Shown: one piece after another, positions 56,778-64,000 of the stretch
How positions within the stretch are numbered: the first letter of the stretch is position 1
How the letters are laid out: each line of letters begins with the position of its first letter
IMG/VR virus record: IMGVR_UViG_3300010399_000033
Location: 1-64,000 of that record
Direction: 5' to 3' (one strand)
Origin: a virus
Length of the DNA stretch: 64,000 nt
Position numbers and translations under genes: made by a program
The notes under the pieces: model-generated
What the model was told of the DNA's origin: nothing
Databases searched by the model: none
What the model saw: the letters and a program-made list of their open reading frames with translations, nothing else

Positions 56778-58238
56778 TCAATCTCCCGGAACCCCGTTGT
56801 CCTCTTCATATGTCTCAGCTACGCCGTTCGTCGGCATCAGCGTGTCGAAATAGTCGTCAGGCAACACTACCGAGTCGGTGCAGAACTGCCCTCGGTCGAG
56901 GTGCTGGGTAATCAACAGACCGAACTTGTCCTTTTTCGATCGCGCGTGCTCGACATACACGCGCGCCAAGCCGAATTGCCTTTCCGGACGAGTCGCCGAG
57001 TAGGTCAGGACGATATCCGCCGTCTGGATCTGGCTGATGTCCTCGCCGATGTCGGTGGAGCGAGCCACCTCGTTTTCGTTACCTTTCCTGTTGAGCTGAT
57101 CAACCACAACCAGTGCAAGATTGCGCTCGAACGCCAACGCGCGCAGCCGTTCCAGATTATGCCCAAGACTGATCCGGTAGTCGCTCGCCGACCGTGCGTT
57201 CTGTTTCATCAGCTTGGGATAGTCCAGGACCATCAGGTCGGGGATGAAGCCATCAACCATCTCAATGCTGTCGAGGTAAGCTGACAGCATCTCGACACTC
57301 AGCGCGCGGTTGGGGAACTGCTTGATGATCAGATTGGACTCCTTGCCGCGCAGCTGTTCCATTCGCGCCGCAAGTTCCTCGGCGAGCACCGGGCTGTTGA
57401 GGTCAAACTGAACCGGGACGTCCTCGTGCTCGATCGCGCGGATGTCGCCGTTGCCGTCGCGGAGGATGATTGGCGCGCGCGTCATCTCAGCTGATTGCTG
57501 CGGCACGCCGAACAGCGACTGGTAGTAGCGCATCCGCGTTTCGTTTTCCGAGTTCTCCAAGCTGATATGCAGGACGCGCAGTCGGCGCAGCAATGCGGCC
57601 TTGGCAACGCCGACCAGGAACCACGACTTGCCACCACCCTTAGGTCCGATCAGCAGGAAAATACGTTTCCGCGCCGGGACGATTCCGCGCCGGTCCAGGA
57701 CCGCAATTCCTGTCGAGAACTCACGATTGTCATTGCGCAGCCATTCGATGAATTCCTCAAGTGGATCGTCTAGCTTGACGCCGCGCTCGAACATCTGGTT
57801 CCGCGCGCGCATGATGTCGGCAAGGATTTCCTCGACATCCTCGATCGAGCTGTCGCCCTGCCGCGTAATGATTTCAGCGGAGCGAAGGATTGCTTCCTTG
57901 AGCTGACCTTCACGGTTCTTCCGCTGCAGCGTGTCGACCACGTATTTGGCATTGATGCCCTCGGAGAGCATCGCCATCTGCATCAGGATGCGGCGGATCA
58001 GACTGGCGCGACGGTTCGTCGGATCCTCGAGGATATCCGCGAACAGATCAGCCGTGTGTGCCTTCGGCGCGTGCCCATACTGCCGCCAGTAAGTCACGCA
58101 CCGCTCGGCGATCAGGCGGTACTCGCCGTCGAGCGCCTCGACGTCGAGCGCAGAGGCGACGATCCGACCGTTCTGGTCGTCGTGAGCTAGGATCGTGATA
58201 ATATTCTCACATTGGGCGCCAGATGGTTTCTCAGTCAT
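56778..58238 (-). CDS. Replicative DNA helicase (DnaB/gp41-like)
   Basis: 486 residues from ATG 58238 (ATGA with the upstream endonuclease-like gene). N-terminal helical domain residues 15-150. Walker A GPKGGGKSWF near 200, motif H1a HISLEN, Walker B LMVLDYPKLM near 335, then H3 VVVDQLNR and arginine-finger region RIYVEHARSKKDK-like (ARVYVEHARSKKD). Layout matches DnaB-family helicases that unwind ahead of the fork with the primase. Confidence 0.85.
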   Translation of the reverse strand: MTEKPSGAQCENIITILAHDDQNGRIVASALDVEALDGEYRLIAERCVTYWRQYGHAPKAHTADLFADILEDPTNRRASLIRRILMQMAMLSEGINAKYVVDTLQRKNREGQLKEAILRSAEIITRQGDSSIEDVEEILADIMRARNQMFERGVKLDDPLEEFIEWLRNDNREFSTGIAVLDRRGIVPARKRIFLLIGPKGGGKSWFLVGVAKAALLRRLRVLHISLENSENETRMRYYQSLFGVPQQSAEMTRAPIILRDGNGDIRAIEHEDVPVQFDLNSPVLAEELAARMEQLRGKESNLIIKQFPNRALSVEMLSAYLDSIEMVDGFIPDLMVLDYPKLMKQNARSASDYRISLGHNLERLRALAFERNLALVVVDQLNRKGNENEVARSTDIGEDISQIQTADIVLTYSATRPERQFGLARVYVEHARSKKDKFGLLITQHLDRGQFCTDSVVLPDDYFDTLMPTNGVAETYEEDNGVPGD

Positions 58239-58711
58239 TTTTTGAGCCCCTTGTTCCAAGCAACTCTCCCCATTGTAGCGAATGATATTTTTCGGCGATG
58301 CTCCTCAGATTTAGGAATACCCTTAGTTTTCCCACGAAGACCCTTCGATATCTTTTTCTTGTGGGCGGATGTTAGCTTCCTTCCCCTCATTGCTATTGAT
58401 TGCTTTTCCTTATGCTCCTGTGTTTTTGGAATACCTCGCATTCTGGGAGCTGCGTCGATATGATTTTGCTCGCATCTGGTTATGATTACATTTCCGACTT
58501 CGTATGAGCCGACGTCCCCTGGCCGCGCCATAACGAACTGACCAAGCATGCGTCCTCGATTTTTCAAATGCCCTGAATCCTGCCAAATACTAAGCCAATC
58601 CTCGAATGTCAGCGTGAATGCGATTCCACGCCTCTTAGCGGAGGAGCGTTGGGTGCACCAGGCTCTTCTCCACTTCCTTATTTGCGCGGCAGTCGGCATT
58701 GCTGAAGTCAT
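58235..58711 (-). CDS. NUMOD3-type homing-endonuclease-like protein
   Basis: 158 residues from ATG 58711. Central SSAKRRGIAFTLTFEDWLSIWQDSGHLKNRG and QFVMARPGDVGSYEVGNVIITR match the gene at 38107-38532. The C-terminus has three NUMOD3-like DNA-binding repeats (GIPKTQEHKEKQS, GRKLTSAHKKKISKG, GIPKSEEHRRKIS). Sits directly upstream of the replicative helicase. A selfish free-standing element. Confidence 0.75.
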   Translation of the reverse strand: MTSAMPTAAQIRKWRRAWCTQRSSAKRRGIAFTLTFEDWLSIWQDSGHLKNRGRMLGQFVMARPGDVGSYEVGNVIITRCEQNHIDAAPRMRGIPKTQEHKEKQSIAMRGRKLTSAHKKKISKGLRGKTKGIPKSEEHRRKISFATMGRVAWNKGLKK

Positions 58712-58719
58712 GGTTGTTG

Positions 58720-59196
58720 TTAACTCTCCCTGATACGGACGATCCATTGCATCATGCCGCCGCGCGCGTATCCGGGGAATGCTCGATTGATCGCGGCCGG
58801 CAGGCGGTGGATGTGTCCCATCAGCGTCCGCGCGGTGACGGGATATCCCGCGTTGGTCATATCCTTGTAGAGAAGCTCAACCCCCATGCGCAGCACGACG
58901 ATCTGTCCTTGTCGCTGCGGGTGAGCATTCCGCAGATAGGTTAGCAGTCCGGGCAGCTTCTGCCGAAACCTGGAATCGATCGCCCGCATCAGCACGCCGG
59001 CATGCGGACACTCGACGCCCATGCCGGTCAGCGTTCGCGCGATCGCGTCAACCACCATGACTTCGCCGGACTCCGCCTCCTCGGTGCCGTCTATGGAAAG
59101 CTGCAGCAGTGCGCGAGCGCGGGCGATCAATCGCGTCAGCTGCTCGTGCGTCAGCTGTGGCAGCAGTGCGTTGATCTGCTCAGCTGGCGTGGTCAT
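58720..59196 (-). CDS. Hypothetical protein
   Basis: 158 residues from ATG 59196. Helical N-terminus (AEQINALLPQLTHEQLTRLIARARALLQL), then a region with YLRNAHPQRQGQIVVLRMGVELLYKDM and TARTLMGHIHRLPAAINRAFPGY. The second half may bind nucleic acid. Unknown. Confidence 0.6.
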   Translation of the reverse strand: MTTPAEQINALLPQLTHEQLTRLIARARALLQLSIDGTEEAESGEVMVVDAIARTLTGMGVECPHAGVLMRAIDSRFRQKLPGLLTYLRNAHPQRQGQIVVLRMGVELLYKDMTNAGYPVTARTLMGHIHRLPAAINRAFPGYARGGMMQWIVRIRES

Positions 59197-59342
59197 GACT
59201 TCTTGCGCTCTTGTCGTTTCTTTGCCCGGCGCTGATGGCGATTGGTTGGATGCTCCCACGGGCGTTGCTTGTTCGGTTTATCTGATGGACCGCGACCGAT
59301 TGGAGCGATGGTCGCTTTGGTGATTCCACGTCGAGCCTTCAT
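59193..59342 (-). CDS. 49-residue very basic micro-protein
   Basis: ATGA overlaps at both ends. Thirteen or more Lys/Arg (GITKATIAPIGRG, HQRRAKKRQERKKS). Likely nucleic-acid associated. Confidence 0.55.
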   Translation of the reverse strand: MKARRGITKATIAPIGRGPSDKPNKQRPWEHPTNRHQRRAKKRQERKKS

Positions 59343-59788
59343 ACTCGTTTCCCCTCCAGGCATGCGGCGCAGATGTCCAGACCGCGCGTGTCGCGGCGGA
59401 TCTCAGGATTGCTGAGTTGGGAGGCGACGAGCAGGCCGCACGCCGAGCCGCTGTCGGTCCACACATGCGCGAGCAGCGCGTACTGGTTCCGGATGATGTA
59501 GCGCGGGCCCAGTCGCTTGCGCGGTGGAGGATTGCAAGCAGGTCGTGCGGCTGTGCTTGCTTGCCGAGATGATTCGGCTGGCGGGAGTACCTTAAGCCTG
59601 TCGGCCGGGACGTTCAGCGTCATCAGCTCGCCGCAACGGATGCAACGAAACCGCGTGGTGGGTTTGACCCGCTCGCGATCGACGAGGCCTAGGCTGCCGC
59701 ACTTGAGGCAGAGCACGGCCCGCTTGTTCGGCGGAACGAACACAGCCTTCGCTTTGCGTGGCACAGCGTTGTACGTATTCTTACTCAT
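59339..59788 (-). CDS. Zinc-ribbon protein
   Basis: 149 residues from ATG 59788. CLKCGSLGLVD...RFRCIRCGELM is a four-Cys zinc ribbon; a later CGL...ICAAC pair may form a second. Basic between them. First gene of the last leftward unit; probably nucleic-acid or protein binding. Confidence 0.65.
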   Translation of the reverse strand: MSKNTYNAVPRKAKAVFVPPNKRAVLCLKCGSLGLVDRERVKPTTRFRCIRCGELMTLNVPADRLKVLPPAESSRQASTAARPACNPPPRKRLGPRYIIRNQYALLAHVWTDSGSACGLLVASQLSNPEIRRDTRGLDICAACLEGKRV

Positions 59789-60085
59789 CCCCTGCCCATC
59801 TGTGGTGCCCACCGGTGCGCGCGAGCGCGCGGAGCATGGGTTCTACTGCCTCATATCGCCCGGCGCACCGGTGGCGACCGCACGAGCATGGCGGAGCATT
59901 CCAGGGATTGACAAGGGCGGGGATTATCGGGGACAAAAGAAATGCCCCGGCGATGCGTGTCACATCCCGGGGCGGAGATCCGTGTTTAGGGCTGGCAGGC
60001 CTCACGGAAACTGCGAAGACGGTACACGAAGTTGCCTCTCCGCGCAATCCCTCCCCCGCCAGAAAATCGGACACGACATGCCCAT

Positions 60086-60340
60086 CCCGGGTGAACCCGG
60101 GGTCCACCAGCAGGAAGCTCGGGAGACGAGCGACCGGACGGGCCACCCAATCAGTCCGAGGTCGTGCGCCACTTCCGCGTGGGGGACCGAGAGACCCGCA
60201 GGTCATTGAACCTGACCGGGAGTGGGGAACAGCGCCGCGTGGATGCGCTGTCTCTCCTGCCGTCGAGAACTTAGCCATGGGGAGTCACGAGGCGCCACAG
60301 CTCGACCCGCCTCAAGATGACTGTCCTTCCTCTGGGAAGG
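60086..60340 (+). ncRNA. Candidate structured non-coding RNA
   Basis: Six hairpins within 255 bases: CCCGGG-TGAA-CCCGGG; GCTCG-GGAGA-CGAGC; GGTC..CCAC-ttccgc-GTGG..GACC; CAGGT-CATTGA-ACCTG; ACAGCGC-9 bases-GCGCTGT; CCTTCC-TCTG-GGAAGG followed by TTTAGG. No known family recognised and strand is uncertain. Confidence 0.35.
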
Positions 60341-60398
60341 TTTAGGGCTCCCACCCACGCTCAGCCAAAGTGACCAGGCTCCGCCAGTTGCAAAAGCT

Positions 60399-60429
60399 CA
60401 TACCATGGTCCTTGCTAGGCCATGGTATG
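60399..60429. repeat. Perfect 10-bp palindromic inverted repeat
   Basis: CATACCATGG, 11-base spacer, CCATGGTATG. No T tract follows, so it may be a protein-binding operator between divergent units. Confidence 0.6.
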
Positions 60430-60557
60430 CCTGCTTCCCTCACCTGCCGTTGCAAACCAGTTCAGGTTTTCCTCATTGTCCTGGCCAGCCCTGGAAGGAT
60501 TTTAAGCTAGCGGAGATATGACCAGCTGTGATGGAAAAATCCTGGCGGAGAACTCAG

Positions 60558-60776
60558 ATGTCGAGGAAATGGGAATACTATACAGAGACTTTGACTGGTG
60601 GCCCTGACGGATGGGTCAAGGACCTGGACCAGCTAGGCCAGGAGGGGTGGGAGCTGGTCCAGGTGGACTTTACTTCATTTCCTCACGTAGCTGTGCTGAA
60701 GCGGCCAGCAGATGTGTCGGATGATCTTGGAATGGGGGATCTTGCAGACCGGGACTTGGACAAGGAGCGGCGATGA
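60558..60776 (+). CDS. DUF4177-like small protein
   Basis: 72 residues from ATG 60558 (GGAG ten bases upstream). KWEYYTETL...LDQLGQEGWELVQV is the short strand-helix pattern of DUF4177-like proteins. Overlaps the next gene by ATGA. Unknown role. Confidence 0.65.
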   Translation: MSRKWEYYTETLTGGPDGWVKDLDQLGQEGWELVQVDFTSFPHVAVLKRPADVSDDLGMGDLADRDLDKERR

Positions 60777-61006
60777 AGCGAGCGCGCAAGAAGCTGAATG
60801 TGTGGGGTGGGCTCGTCATGCTTCCCGAAGGCCAAACGCGCGTGCTGGTTGCGACCAAGACACAGGCCGAGGCCGCGCAACTGTTTGGCGAGTCCGTCTA
60901 TCACTTTCGAGAACACATGACGCAGACGTTCAACAAGGACGAGATCGCGCTGGCGCTGGGATCTCACGGCGTCCGGCTTTATCCGAAAGGAAGGGGAAAC
61001 CGATGA
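60773..61006 (+). CDS. Small hypothetical protein
   Basis: 77 residues: VMLPEGQTRVLVATKTQAEAAQLFGESVYHFRE then KDEIALALGSHGVRLYP. Compact alpha/beta. Overlaps by ATGA on both sides. Confidence 0.6.
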   Translation: MKRARKKLNVWGGLVMLPEGQTRVLVATKTQAEAAQLFGESVYHFREHMTQTFNKDEIALALGSHGVRLYPKGRGNR

Positions 61007-61263
61007 TTTTTGAAGCCAAGGCTGAGCATGAAGTCGCTTACCAGGAACTCGCGGAGCTGATTCACCGACATGCCGACAGCATGACTGCACTGGAAGTGTT
61101 GGCGGTTGCTGCAAATATTGTTGGCAAGCTGGTGGCACTGCAGGACCAACGCACAATCACTGCTGAGCAGGCGCTGGAAGTCGTAGCGCGCAACATCGAA
61201 CTCGGCAATCGCCAAGTGCTCGGCCATCAGCAGGAACTTGTGGGAGGCAAAGTAAATCGATGA
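61003..61263 (+). CDS. Small helical hypothetical protein
   Basis: 86 residues from ATG 61003 (ATGA). Almost all helix (ELAELIHRHADSMTALEVLAVAANIVGKLVAL). Unknown. Confidence 0.6.
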   Translation: MIFEAKAEHEVAYQELAELIHRHADSMTALEVLAVAANIVGKLVALQDQRTITAEQALEVVARNIELGNRQVLGHQQELVGGKVNR

Positions 61264-61481
61264 GCAGCAGCGTTTCCGACAAGCTGAAGGCGCTCAAGTG
61301 CGCGCACAAAGCGCTTCGTGCGATGTCAATCATCTCTGGGAGCAGCTCCGCCGATCAGCATCTCACAGTACTTTCCGAGGTCGTCGATGAGTACGAGGAA
61401 AAAGCCGAGGCCGAGGAAGCAGCCAATCTGGCAGAATTGGAAAGAGTGACCGCGGATTTGAAACGGAGGAAAAACCAATGA
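61260..61481 (+). CDS. Small coiled-coil protein
   Basis: 73 residues, helical with an acidic strip (EYEEKAEAEEAANLAELERV). ATGA overlaps on both sides. Unknown. Confidence 0.6.
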   Translation: MSSSVSDKLKALKCAHKALRAMSIISGSSSADQHLTVLSEVVDEYEEKAEAEEAANLAELERVTADLKRRKNQ

Positions 61482-62464
61482 GCAGAAAACCGAACGAGCA
61501 ACTGGCCCGAACCATTCTTGACGGACCGCAGGGCCAGCTTATCCGCACGCTGGTGCTGCAGGAGCAGTCGCCGGTTTCGGATGCGGAGCTGGCAGAACTG
61601 ATCAAGCAGCTGAAGGATTACGGCGACACTCTGCAGAAGATCGGCGAGCGCAATGTCTCAAGCCATTATCAAGACGTGGCAAGGGCCGGGCAGCAGAGAC
61701 TGGACTGGGCGGCGATGGTCAAGAAGGCCGCCGACATCCTCGCCGCTCAGGACGCCACGATTTTGGGCGTGCGGGGGAGAGCAGCTGTACTTCAGGGGCA
61801 ACTTGATGGCGCCAATGAAAAGATTGAGCAGATGAATGCCATCGACCGTGAGGCCGCCGAGCACGTCGAAAGCGTGATCTGCATGCGCAGCGCGCACTTC
61901 ACCGGAGAGGATCCGTATGTGGGATGGAAGGGTCTAGGACTTGCTCTGACGCAGGACTACGATGACCTCGCGATCAAGGAAGCACAGCTTACCGCGGCTC
62001 GCGCCCTGCTCGACGATGTCTTGCGGAAGCATTCCGATGTCAATAAGCAGCTGGAGCATGTCCTGTCCGACTATGTGCATTGGTTGGACGCACGCATGCA
62101 GCGCGCCGGCCGGTCGAGTACAACGCCGGATCAACGTATTGAGGCGGCCAAGCGGAAAATCGTGGATACGTCACACCTTCCGGGCCACACGAACCTGGTG
62201 CATGTCGAACTGAAGAAGGTCGTTCCCACTTCAGACAAGGAAGCGTCGGCGCTGACGGACAGGGAGATTCAGATAGATTACACGCTTCACTGTCAGCTGT
62301 GGGACGCAAGAAGCGCGGACGACGACGGATACAGCGGATCCCCCGGCGAATGGATCGTCGAGCGCCTCGACGAGCTGAAGACCGCAGCCAAGGAACGCGG
62401 CATCACGCTGGTCGAACCGCCTCATGTCGTGTCGGCGCTGGACAAAAATGACGAGGTCGATTGA
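61478..62464 (+). CDS. Coiled-coil protein
   Basis: 328 residues, mainly helix with heptads (residues 25-215), then a beta-rich C-terminal part (DREIQIDYTLHCQLWDARS). No enzymatic motif. Ends in ATGA overlap. Its length stands out among small neighbours. Unknown; possibly a scaffold. Confidence 0.6.
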   Translation: MSRKPNEQLARTILDGPQGQLIRTLVLQEQSPVSDAELAELIKQLKDYGDTLQKIGERNVSSHYQDVARAGQQRLDWAAMVKKAADILAAQDATILGVRGRAAVLQGQLDGANEKIEQMNAIDREAAEHVESVICMRSAHFTGEDPYVGWKGLGLALTQDYDDLAIKEAQLTAARALLDDVLRKHSDVNKQLEHVLSDYVHWLDARMQRAGRSSTTPDQRIEAAKRKIVDTSHLPGHTNLVHVELKKVVPTSDKEASALTDREIQIDYTLHCQLWDARSADDDGYSGSPGEWIVERLDELKTAAKERGITLVEPPHVVSALDKNDEVD

Positions 62465-62523
62465 CTTCGTCTGCGGTACGTGTTGTATCGTGTGTGGAAC
62501 AACTGCTGACTCGCGGGCGGAAC

Positions 62524-62751
62524 ATGTCAGTGAAATCAGAGCCATCTGTCGCATGGGCACGACTCGCTCGCGAGTTGCGAGCGGATCGCGATGAAATGCA
62601 GCGTTCCTTCCGCGATACGGCACGTCTCGCCGGTGTGAGTCTGGCAGCGTATCAGCGTGCCGAGACTGGACGTCCCGTCGACAGCCGAAACTTCCTCCTG
62701 CTGTGCGATTGGATCGATGCCGATCCTCGCTCCTTCCTGGAAAAGACGTGA
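62524..62751 (+). CDS. XRE/Cro-type helix-turn-helix protein
   Basis: 75 residues from ATG 62524. RSFRDTARLAGVSLAAYQRAETGRPVDSRNFLLLCDWIDADP is the HTH_XRE pattern, turn at AGVS and recognition helix AAYQRAE. A possible promoter (TTGACT, 17 bases, TGTATC) starts at 62462. A likely local repressor, and the only clear one here. Confidence 0.7.
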   Translation: MSVKSEPSVAWARLARELRADRDEMQRSFRDTARLAGVSLAAYQRAETGRPVDSRNFLLLCDWIDADPRSFLEKT

Positions 62752-62803
62752 CCCCTCCCTCCAATATGACCAATGCGTGTGGGAAAAGCAGGAGACGCGT
62801 CAG

Positions 62804-63283
62804 ATGAGAACGTGGCTTCACGCCAAGACCGGGCGCCGGTACATCGAGATTGGACGAGGTCCGCTATCCGTATCGGCCGGGCCCGGACTGCAGGAGAATG
62901 ATCGTGTCGTTGCCTACCGGCCCGAGGCCCCGGCCGGCGAGGACATCTACTTTCGAGGCGAGCGCGAGTTCGACGACGGCCGGTTCGTTTTGCTGGACAG
63001 TCGTCCCGATGACGATGGCATCGCAGTCAAGGTCGATGTGATCGCGGCAGCCGACGCTGGACACCGCCTCGACGAGGCGCGCGGCGAGTTCATCAAGTGG
63101 GTGCTGCACAGTGCATTCATCTCAGGTGTGGCGGGAAACGATATCGGGCAAAAGATTGTTCACAAGGCAATTGATCTTGGAGTGGCTCGCAAGGAGCACT
63201 ACGATTCGGTGAATGATCATTCCGGACGACCGTTCACTGAACCGCATGGAACTCCATGGATTGTCGTGATGGTGACAGAATGA
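62804..63283 (+). CDS. Hypothetical protein with small beta N-domain
   Basis: 159 residues from ATG 62804. TGRRYIEIGRGPLSVSAGPGLQENDRVVAYR and EDIYFRGEREFDDGRFVLL form a beta-barrel-like N-domain, then helix (residues 90-140). ATGA overlap at the end. Unknown. Confidence 0.55.
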   Translation: MRTWLHAKTGRRYIEIGRGPLSVSAGPGLQENDRVVAYRPEAPAGEDIYFRGEREFDDGRFVLLDSRPDDDGIAVKVDVIAAADAGHRLDEARGEFIKWVLHSAFISGVAGNDIGQKIVHKAIDLGVARKEHYDSVNDHSGRPFTEPHGTPWIVVMVTE

Positions 63284-63423
63284 CCAAGCAACGCATGTCG
63301 GGGAGCGAGGTGGATGCCGTGTCCCGCTGGGGACGTCGCTATCTGCGCTGGCGTGCCGGCCAGCGCGCGTGGTGGAAACGCAAACTGCGGCGCCGCATCC
63401 GGCGCGGAAGGATCGAGCAATGA
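63280..63423 (+). CDS. 47-residue very basic micro-protein
   Basis: ATGA overlaps on both sides. Trp/Arg/Lys-rich (RYLRWRAGQRAWWKRKLRRRIRRGR). Likely nucleic-acid or membrane binding. Confidence 0.55.
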   Translation: MTKQRMSGSEVDAVSRWGRRYLRWRAGQRAWWKRKLRRRIRRGRIEQ

Positions 63424-63623
63424 CGCAAGCAGTGAAACGCGATACCGGCCCGTGGACTTTTGAGCTGCAAGGAACCAGCGTGGTGATCATGTTCGATTGC
63501 GGCTCGGATCAAGGCGCTGCGGAGATGTATGAAGCGTTTTGTCAGGCAGCTGCGACAGGGTCCGTGGTCCATTTTGAGCTGAATGGTGCCGAGATCACGC
63601 CACCCGGGACGATTGTCCAATGA
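63420..63623 (+). CDS. Small hypothetical protein
   Basis: 67 residues from ATG 63420: GPWTFELQGTSVVIMFDCGSDQGAAEMYEAFCQAA, beta then helix. Overlaps the NADAR gene by ATGA. Unknown. Confidence 0.6.
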   Translation: MTQAVKRDTGPWTFELQGTSVVIMFDCGSDQGAAEMYEAFCQAAATGSVVHFELNGAEITPPGTIVQ

Positions 63624-63868
63624 CCGCGATCACCTGGTTTCGAGGCCGTTACGGCTTCCTGTCGAACTTCTTTCCAGCGAAGATCCGTTACGGGGAGCAC
63701 GAATACCCGACCGTGGAGCACGCCTACCAGGCGATGAAGTCGCTTTCGCCTGTGGAGCGACACGCCATATGGATGGCGTTGACGCCGGGAAAGGCGAAGC
63801 GCCTCGGCCATCGGGTGCAATATCCGCGTCCGGACTGGCATGAATACAAGCTCCCCGCTGATGAATGA
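63620..63868 (+). CDS. NADAR-family protein, N-terminal part
   Basis: 82 residues. WFRGRYGFLSNFFPAKIRYGEHEYPTVEHAYQAMKS is the NADAR start (YGFLSNFFPA, E..YQAMK), with RPDWHEYKLP at the end. NADAR proteins hydrolyse ADP-ribose linked to guanine or related N-glycosides. The frame stops just before the family's C-terminal half, which continues in a different frame from 63861. Dropping one C in the CCCC run at 63853-63856 would join them as KLPLMNELVRIKF. Confidence 0.8.
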   Translation: MTAITWFRGRYGFLSNFFPAKIRYGEHEYPTVEHAYQAMKSLSPVERHAIWMALTPGKAKRLGHRVQYPRPDWHEYKLPADE

Positions 63869-64000
63869 GCTTGTGCGGATCAAGTTCGAGGATCCTAAGC
63901 TTGCGGCGCTGCTCGTCGCAACATCGCCGCTCGACCTGATCGAAGGCAATGAGCATGGTGACGTGTTCTGGGGACAATGCCCGATCGGCGACGGCGAGAA
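63861..64000 (+). CDS. NADAR-family protein, C-terminal part (runs off the window)
   Basis: Frame from ATG 63861 with MNELVRIKFEDPKLAALLVATSPLDLIEGN and DVFWGQCPIGDGEN, matching the NADAR end (KF..NP.LA.LL..T....EGN....FWG...G.G.N). It overlaps the N-terminal frame by eight bases. Either a split gene with translational coupling or one gene broken by a homopolymer discrepancy. Confidence 0.75.
   Translation, partial: MNELVRIKFEDPKLAALLVATSPLDLIEGNEHGDVFWGQCPIGDGE

Larger units (their letters stand above)
59789..60557. other. Divergent intergenic region with dense hairpins
   Basis: 770 bases without a convincing gene. Contains inverted repeats at 59944-59973, 60086-60101, 60117-60131, 60160-60188, 60199-60214, 60229-60251, 60325-60340 and 60399-60429. 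See the ncRNA entry. Confidence 0.6.

Noticed and set aside
59907-59935. TTGACA as a possible promoter
   Set aside because: No acceptable -10 hexamer at 16-18 bases.
60199-60214. T-arm-like stem as evidence of a tRNA
   Set aside because: Loop has six bases, not seven, and no acceptor, D or anticodon arms can be drawn around it.
59781-60278. 165-codon minus-strand frame in the hairpin region
   Set aside because: Pro/Arg/Ser-rich, crosses several stems and a GC hairpin; no family pattern. Not excluded entirely because it ends at the zinc-ribbon start.
59758-60345. 195-codon plus-strand frame in the hairpin region
   Set aside because: Starts inside the zinc-ribbon gene on the other strand and has no ribosome site; stems explain the base composition.

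Overview
The window is a 64 kb piece of a large, GC-rich (roughly 60%) lytic-type tailed-phage genome with a contractile tail. The left end encodes a simple baseplate of the cyanophage Pam3/Mu type (plug, hub, Gp138-like spike, Gp25-like, gpJ-like and gpI-like proteins), and the middle holds a full T4-style replication and recombination set. Codon use and gene families suggest a proteobacterial host. No integrase, repressor cassette or attachment site is visible, and capsid, portal, terminase and sheath genes lie outside the window.

Layout. (1) 1-15377, plus strand: end of a tape-measure-like protein, baseplate genes, three tail-fibre/adhesin genes (two with secretion-signal-like N-termini), then a lysis block with endolysin, holin-like protein, lipoprotein and small membrane proteins. 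(2) 15378-15735: convergent intergenic region with a perfect 15-bp terminator stem. (3) 15736-48256, minus strand: small accessory genes, an SLOG/YpsA-like protein, Rad50/Mre11-like gp46/gp47, a nuclease, an HNH gene, a PspA-like plus TPM-lipoprotein pair, UvsX/RecA, a gp32-like protein, a UvsY-like mediator, clamp loader, a uracil-DNA-glycosylase/DNA-polymerase-A fusion, sliding clamp, tRNA-Thr, a histone-like protein, adenine methylase, a sigma-like factor, primase and many small genes. (4) 48257-48456: divergent promoters. (5) 48457-52672, plus strand: an amidoligase and gamma-glutamylcyclotransferase pair with small zinc proteins. (6) 52602-59788, minus strand: SNF2-type helicase, ThyX, DUF3310, DnaB-like helicase, a second homing-endonuclease-like gene. 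(7) 59789-60557: a non-coding region rich in hairpins. (8) 60558-64000, plus strand: small genes, an HTH protein and a NADAR protein cut by the window end.

Genes are tightly packed; most neighbours overlap by ATGA, GTGA, TTGA or TGATG, implying translational coupling. That habit exposes several micro-genes and several places where a reading frame breaks at a homopolymer just before such a junction: an adenine methylase, a small zinc protein, an unknown gene at 15736-16238, a small gene at 51503 and the NADAR gene. Repeated single-base discrepancies in homopolymers suggest sequence error or recent decay and should be checked first.

Regulation. Three minus-strand operons share the element TAGYTCTTGCAW-N17-TATNNK, and two operon heads on opposite strands share an identical 17-base leader over the ribosome-binding site. 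Most distinctive biology: the UDG-polymerase fusion, the PspA/TPM membrane module, the amidoligase/GGCT module with a second GGCT, two NAD- or nucleotide-ligand-type proteins (SLOG and NADAR), and the hairpin-rich non-coding region.
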